Shown here piece by piece: positions 58,370 to 64,000 of a DNA stretch of 64,000 bases (its first letter is position 1; every line of letters starts with the position of its first letter). The stretch covers positions 556,992-620,991 of the forward strand of contig MU006104.1 in NCBI GenBank assembly GCA_010093705.1, in the 5' to 3' direction. The position numbers and the translations under genes are program-made. Below the pieces are notes generated by a model. It did not search any database. It saw only the letters and a list, made by a program, of their open reading frames with translations, and was not told the origin of the DNA. The DNA is from Patellaria atrata CBS 101060 (taxonomy: Eukaryota; Ascomycota; Dothideomycetes; Patellariales; Patellariaceae).

Positions 58370-60061
58370 ATGGTTCAACTCACTCCTCTAGCTGCCGCTG
58401 CAGCAGCTCTTCTTCTCTCCACATCGTCACAAGCTATGTACACCAAGAGCTCTCCCGTTCTTCAAGTAGACGCAAAGAGCTATGATCGCCTAATTGCAAA
58501 GTCCAATCACACTTCGGTAAGTACCCTGCATGCGATTCTCCGATTAGTATACTGAGATTTTCTCAGATTGTCGAGTAAGCAACTACTACACCCCCAGAGC
58601 GCACTTTAACCGTAACTCCACCTAACCCCCTCCAGGTTCTTTGCCCCTTGGTGTGGACATTGCAAGAATCTTAAACCTGCATATGAGAAAGCGGCGAAAA
58701 ATCTAAAAGGCCTCGCCAAGGTTGCCGCTGTGGATTGCGATGATGAGTCAAACAAGGCATTCTGTGGCGGTATGGGTGTACAGGGATTTCCTACTCTCAA
58801 GATTGTGAAACCGGGGAAGAAGCCAGGAAGACCGGTAGTGGAAGACTACCAGGGTGCTCGAAGCGCAAAGGCGATTGTCGACGCAGTAATTGAGAAGATT
58901 CCAAATCATGTGAAGAGAATACAAGATAAGGATCTCGATGATTGGTTATCGGAGAACAACAGTACGGGGAAGGTGGTTCTGTTCACAGAAAAAGGAACCA
59001 CAGGCCCGTTATTCAAAGCCCTTGCAATAGATTATCTGGGAAGCGTCAATTTCGGTCAGATCCGGAATAATCAGAAGAAGGCCATTGAAACTTTCGGTAT
59101 TACCTCCTTCCCTACACTTGTTCTCCTTCCGGGTGGAGAACAGTCAGGCATCGTCTACGATGGAGATATGAAGAAAGAATCTCTGAGCACATTCATCTCG
59201 CAAGTCGCAGAACCAAACCCAGATCCAGCCTCCCAAAAGGCCAAATCCAAGTCCACAAAATCCTCGTCGAAGAAGGACGAGGCAAAAGCAACCAAAGTTT
59301 CCTCCGCCTTCTCAAAAGCCTCCGCCTCGCATGAATCATCCGAAGCTTCCTCCGCCAAAGCATCCGCAACCTCCATAACCGTCGAGGAACCCGAACTCCC
59401 CACCGAATCCCCGGACCCCCAAATCCCCACCGACGACTCCCAAAAGCCCATCGTGATCCCCGAAGCCGAAGCCATCCCCACCCTCGCTCAACAAGACGAG
59501 GTCATACTCAACTGCCTGACGGAAAAATCTCAAATCTGCGTCCTCGCCTTACTCCCCATACCCACCGACCTCGCCGCCCCGCTCCCCGAACACGTATCCA
59601 CGGCCCTCGCCTCCCTCGCAGAGGTCGCCCACCACCATAAACAGCGCGGCGCGAAGATCTTCCCCTTCTTCGCCGTGCCCGCCGAGAACGAGGCCGGCGC
59701 CTTGCTGCGAGAAGCCCTGTCCCTCCGGCCCGGCGACGCTCTCGAGATCGTAGCTACGAACGCGAAAAGAGGATGGTGGCGTCTCTTTGAGGGCGAGAAT
59801 TACGGTGTCGTAAGGTTGGAGGATTGGATCGATAGCATCAAGATGGGAGACGCGACTAAGTTGCGCCTGCCGGATAGCATTGTCTTGTCTGCGGAGGAGG
59901 TTGCGCAGAAGGAGGCTGCGACACAGCAGGCGAAGGAGCGCGTGAAGGAGGGGAAGCCGTTGAAGATTGTAGAGGGCGAGGATGGTGAGTTGATGATTGA
60001 GATTGAATCGCCGGAGGATGAGGAAGGGCAGGTGCAGGAGCAGGAGCATGATGAGTTGTAG
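58370..60061 (+). CDS. ER protein disulfide isomerase (thioredoxin domains, HDEL)
   Basis: Three exons (58370-58516, 58567-58574, 58636-60061), 526 aa. The middle exon is only 8 nt. It joins ...SNHTS to IV and E, giving [20 protein letters not shown], the canonical redox-active thioredoxin motif with CGHC. A signal peptide (LTPLAAAAAALLLSTSSQA) starts the protein. A second, inactive thioredoxin-like fold follows (LFTEKGTTGPLFKALA, FGITSFPTLVLLPGG). Then comes a long Ser/Lys/Glu linker and a further domain, and the C-terminus is HDEL, the ER retrieval signal. It resembles Mpd1/P5-type enzymes that oxidise or isomerise disulfides in the ER lumen. Third codon positions turn C-rich around 59220-59720. 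Confidence 0.92.
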
Positions 60062-61103
60062 ATAGTGGGATCGGAAGTAGATTTTTAGTAGTGGGGATAT
60101 ATTGTATACTGTTAGCGAAATATCGACTATTGACTATACCATCGGGCATCGTGACTGGTCTTGCGTGATACTGTCCAACTACTCGATTCCCGTCGCTACA
60201 GAGTGGTCTCTATTCGCCCAGTGAGAGATATCAAAATTAGAGACCTACATCCTCACCATCCCGGTAGCCGTACGCGTCCTACACAACAGATTACCGAGAA
60301 ATCTGTCTCCGTAAAGTCCAGCTTTGCACCGTTTCGTACGTCTAGAAGAGGTACCGTGGCTGTTCAATACAGTACGAGTCAGATACAGTGCCAAGGAAGC
60401 AGCATTAGTGGGGGGGATGTGGTCTTCAATAAACATAGAATCAAAGTCAAAGGTTTGATTCCGTTGTTGATGTATGTTGGTTCCCCTATGGGACTGTTAA
60501 TACGTTCCAGTTGGTGTACGTTTGCTGTACTTCACTGGTATGTTGGGGGTTGTGCGGTGCTGGCAGGTTTTGATCGGATATACCCTGATCGAGCTTTCAC
60601 AGTTGAATTAAGGTGGTCAGATATATTGTACGGAGGGAAGGGGTGCCGTTGTATGAGAGCTATCTAGATCAGACATCTCTCATGTGTGGCAACACGTTAA
60701 AGAGCAAGTCTGTTAAATATACAATTTTGACCGATATATTCTCGTGCATTCGCTTCTGAGTACATGTACAGAATCAGTCGTCTATCTACGATACAAGTGA
60801 TGCTCACCCAAAATAAGAGGGTAAACCGATATGTTGACGTGGGTATCGAGCAAAAAAGACAGTAAGCAACCCCTGAGACGACGGGGGAAGGGAACAGAAT
60901 ATGAAAGGATAAAAACCCAAGGTACCGCACGCGGATAGCGAAATATCATACAGCCAATCCACTTCCACTGTTCCCAATCTCAGAACATGCAAATGAGATT
61001 CGTGTATACATTGCGCTGTTTGCGAGCTAGACATTACAGATTAAGCGAGTGGACCGTACTACCTATTGGCGGTAGTACTATCGTAAAAGTATAAGTATTA
61101 TCG
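60062..61103. other. Intergenic, about 1.0 kb, convergent ends
   Basis: 3' flanks of the PDI and vezatin-like genes. The 168-codon frame at 60161-60667 has no domain, signal peptide or splice support and was set aside. Nothing else was seen. Confidence 0.45.
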
Positions 61104-63125
61104 TTATATGGACGTAACTCTTGCGTTGGGTGTTCGACCGGGGACTTTCGGCCGGAGGTTTATAACACTTTCAAGCTCCCGTAACATGTTTGTACTGGCC
61201 TCTCTCTGCTCGCGAATAGTGGCCTGTCGCACATTCTCCTGTTGGATCTTAGCCATGCGCTCTTCACGGGAAAGTGTGGCCCGCTTCCGTGGTATTGCGA
61301 TAGCTTCGAAAACCTCCTCTTCCGATGCCTCGGCGCCGGATATGCTAGAGGGATTAGAAGGGGGTTTGTTTTCACCGTTCAGCGCTCTCAGGGCATCAGA
61401 TGGGCTTCCTTCTTCCACAACTGTCAGACCACCCAGACTAGAAACCGGAGATCTTAGACCACTAGATGCCTGAGAGACACGCCGTTCATGGCGATCAATG
61501 TTTAGGGCAAGGGATGCTCGGCCAGATTCCCAGGCTTGGATAAGATTCTTCAGGTCTGAGCCTATGGAGTCGTACTGCGCCATTAAGCTGGAACCGAACT
61601 CTGTCACATCTTCGGATTCCTCGATACTTTTCGTGGACTCCTCTCGAAGGATCTGCATCTTTGCTTGCAAGCCTCTGATACCCTGGGACAGTGAACTTAG
61701 TTTGCGGACCTGGTTACGTAGACGCTCCCTTCCAGGGGTCAAGGGAGCCTTGTGATAAGGGGATGGGAGTGAAAATTGCTCTTCCTCGCGCAATATGTGG
61801 TTAATCTGTTTGGCGCAATTTCCTGCAACCTCAGTCACACCGCTCATGATATCCACAGCAGTCCGCCATCTAGCGAAGTCAGGTTTACCGCCGTCAGCGT
61901 CAAGGGCAAGTAGTGAACATAGGAACAGCCTTCTTAGGGTGCTTAGCCGGTAATGATACACCCGTAGTGCTTTCAAGGACTCTTGGTCCTCAAATTCCGA
62001 GTCAGTGAACCCCAAAGAAGCCTCTTGCAGGTCTTGATGGTTTATGTCATAAACATCCATGTATTTCTCAAGTGAATTTTCCATGACTAAGGATCTTAAC
62101 GCCACTGATGACTCGTCCAGAATCGGTATGGCCGATGCATATGTGTTCTTGAGGCTTTTACGCAGCCTAACGCAACGTCTTGACTGGCTCTTCTCCTCGA
62201 TCCTGCTGACTGGTGGTAAGGGGCTGCTAATTCTATAACCTCGAGATACTAGCTCAACCTCTTGAACCAATGTTATCCCCGATGTAGTTGAAGCATCTAG
62301 AGCTTTGAGGTTTGTGATCATCAGCGAGATATTATGGATAGCCTGTTGGCGTAAATATTGTAGCCACTGTCGTCTCGCGTATGCATATAACAGAGTCGCT
62401 GATATGGATAACCATGCGAGAACTATTGCTAAGCGATTCTTGCAAAACCCATGCTGTCTGTTTCCCCTGGCCCAATGTATCAGCCAGACGAGAACAAAAG
62501 CGCACATGCCGGTTGCAACGGCCCCTCCCAGGCCAATAGTCGCATTGTGGTATTGTGATGGGCTCTCAGTATTCTCGTTATCGGTGTTCGAGCCAGTAAG
62601 GGGCTTTACGGAGTTAAGACCGATCTGTTCGTTCAAGAGTTGGGAGGCGACGATCAAGTAACGAAATTGTTCCAGAAAGCGAAAGTTGTCTGCCCTACCT
62701 ATCCTTGAGTTAACTGCGCGCTGTTGATACATTTGTCAGTGCTTGCTCCATCTAGGTGCCAGAGAGAGCCCTACAAAACAAGCGTGGTGGATTTTCGCCA
62801 CTGGGCCTTGTTGAGGCACAGTTATTCGTAGCGGCTGAGGAAGCTTCCGTCGTATTCTAGCTTGCAGCGTAGAAGGCCCTCGAGGAGCGAACGATGTTTG
62901 TAGTTCGGGAAGGGTGTGTTCTGAATCATCATTCGAGGCAACCCAATCCGAGTGACGTTCACCTTCGCCTATATAACACGTCAGTTTTGTTCCAAGCAAT
63001 GTTTGATTCGACATAGTTCTTCCGTAGCCGCAAATTACAATGTAACCGACTTATTTGATGTGGAATACCATACCTTCTAGATAGGCTGCCAAGGGTGAGT
63101 CGTCGTAGACAACACTCTCCATCAT
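61104..63125 (-). CDS. Vezatin/Inp2-like two-pass membrane protein
   Basis: Three exons (63125-63074, 62968-62775, 62720-61104), 620 aa. The spliced N-terminus is MMESVVYDDSPLAAYLEGEG. Two membrane segments lie close together at about 144-166 (IGLGGAVATGMCAFVLVWLIH) and 177-197 (LAIVLAWLSISATLLYAYA). The next region carries the vezatin-like coiled segment (WLQYLRQQAIHNISLMITNLKALD, LQAKMQILREESTKSIEES). The C-terminus is charged. In yeast, Inp2 is a peroxisomal receptor for the class V myosin Myo2 during inheritance; in the fungal vezatin family the peroxisome link is not shown for every member. PEX13 is in the same window but 47 kb away, so no genomic support. The 54-nt second intron has GTAGGG...CAACAG ends; an alternative downstream acceptor is possible. 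Confidence 0.75.
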
Positions 63126-64000
63126 GCTCCGTCACGACCTCATGATCGTCGTTAATTACCGTTTGTCCAAACCTCCGAATCGGCCGAATCAAAGCCGCTT
63201 ATTCCGAGAAATGATCCAGACCGCGCGGTGTAGAGTTACTTTTCACTTCGGAGAGAGTGAAATGGTGGATAATATATGTATAGAGCAGCAGGTTTCAAAC
63301 AGGCGCAGGAAACTTGGGATTGGAAGTTAAGGAGATGTTTTGTTTGCACGTTTCCACGGTTGTTTGTTGAAAGCATGGTCTAGAAAGGTAGCGTACTCCG
63401 TAAATTATGTTTATTACTGTACTACCTAGGTATGGGTAATCGAGCGGTAATACAGCCGAAAATACACCTCCCGGCCGACCTGCAATTTGCCCGTTCGCAC
63501 CGTTATTCTGGGAATCTGGGAACTTTGAGCACGGGATGATCGACCGCCTGCGCTTGACGGAGCCATTCAAATCCCGGCTAGGCACCCACGGCTCCCATAT
63601 CTCCACCTTAGCCGCCCCTGACAGTTATCCGTACGTCCTTAAGGCTGGTGGCTTTGATTCCACGACACCCTTCTCCTCCATGGCCACGATTCTTCACATG
63701 CAGGTACAAATCCGCTGCGTCGGTGTATCAGGACCTTTCTACGGACGTATCTCCACATGCTCTAGAGAATTGCTTTCTCTATTGTCGACCAACCCATTTT
63801 GTCGGTACGAATAAGGCCTCCGGATCCTTTCAAATGTCCTACCATTCAAAAGCTCAGAAGCAGCTTCAACATAACGAGGCATCCTAATGATCGATGATCA
63901 CAAGATCTTTCGGGGCTGTGAAAACAACACCGCGTATTGCGATGGAGAATCGAAGTGACATCCATCCTGAAAATCCCGAGCTGAAATAGTCAATCTGGCA
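63126..64000. other. End of window, 875 bp without a recognised gene
   Basis: Promoter region of the vezatin-like gene and sequence to the right edge. Frames at 63295-63606 and 63536-63887 overlap one another and show no conserved motif. Confidence 0.45.

Noticed and set aside
60161-60667. 168-codon frame downstream of the PDI gene
   Set aside because: No homologous domain, signal or intron; looks like an unconstrained open stretch.

Overview
This window looks like nuclear DNA of a filamentous ascomycete. Genes carry short introns (about 48-70 nt, with GTRNGT-type donors, CTAAC/CTGAC-like branch sites and YAG acceptors). The set includes a fungal ErdS (AspRS-DUF2156) fusion, PEX13 with a Gly-rich N-terminus, TOS1, SDC1, Hsh155/SF3B1, KRE33, RRN3, a CAP10-type GT90 glycosyltransferase and a fungal-type complex I accessory subunit. 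A leotiomycete or related class is a guess; nothing seen fixes the species. Exon boundaries were built by hand from splice signals, reading frame and family conservation, with no transcript support.

Layout. 1-1317 is the 3' part of a hAT DNA transposon: the transposase C-terminus, an antisense GC-rich ORF, a cluster of CGTACG motifs and a terminal inverted repeat ending at 1317. 1395-2886 is a questin-oxidase-like gene. 4572-7640 is erdS. 9236-10766 (-) is a CaM kinase. 12018-12386 encodes a small membrane protein. 12855-14275 (-) is PEX13. 15159-16677 (-) is TOS1. 19104-19837 is RPS13. 20167-20844 (-) is SDC1, divergent from the SF3B1 gene at 21102-24856. 25622-26422 is an F-box-like gene. 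28446-29266 is a mitochondrial complex I subunit. 30887-31780 (-) and 32224-33174 (+) are a divergent pair of paralogous secreted proteins. 34108-37546 (-) is KRE33, divergent from a GT90 gene at 38278-41466. 41934-44075 is RRN3. 44413-44843 (-) is a small Gly/Asn/Ser-rich protein. 45783-49188 is a Ste20-type kinase. 50420-52554 is a secreted L-amino-acid-oxidase-like flavoenzyme. 52555-56356 is a repeat-rich, gene-poor stretch. 56357-56970 (-) is a DUF3807 protein. 57240-57963 is a fasciclin-domain protein. 58370-60061 is an ER protein disulfide isomerase. 61104-63125 (-) is a vezatin/Inp2-like membrane protein.

How they work together. This is mostly housekeeping chromosome rather than one pathway. 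Several genes serve ribosome production (RPS13, KRE33, RRN3), gene expression (SF3B1, SDC1) and peroxisomes (PEX13, and possibly the Inp2-like gene). The wall and secretory genes (TOS1, PDI, FAS1 protein, GT90, paralog pair, amine oxidase) are scattered. The most unusual parts are the hAT end beside the questin-oxidase-like gene, the divergent secreted paralogs, the RPS13 intron hairpin, a T18-G33 tract, and a decayed dispersed repeat family between 53 and 55 kb.
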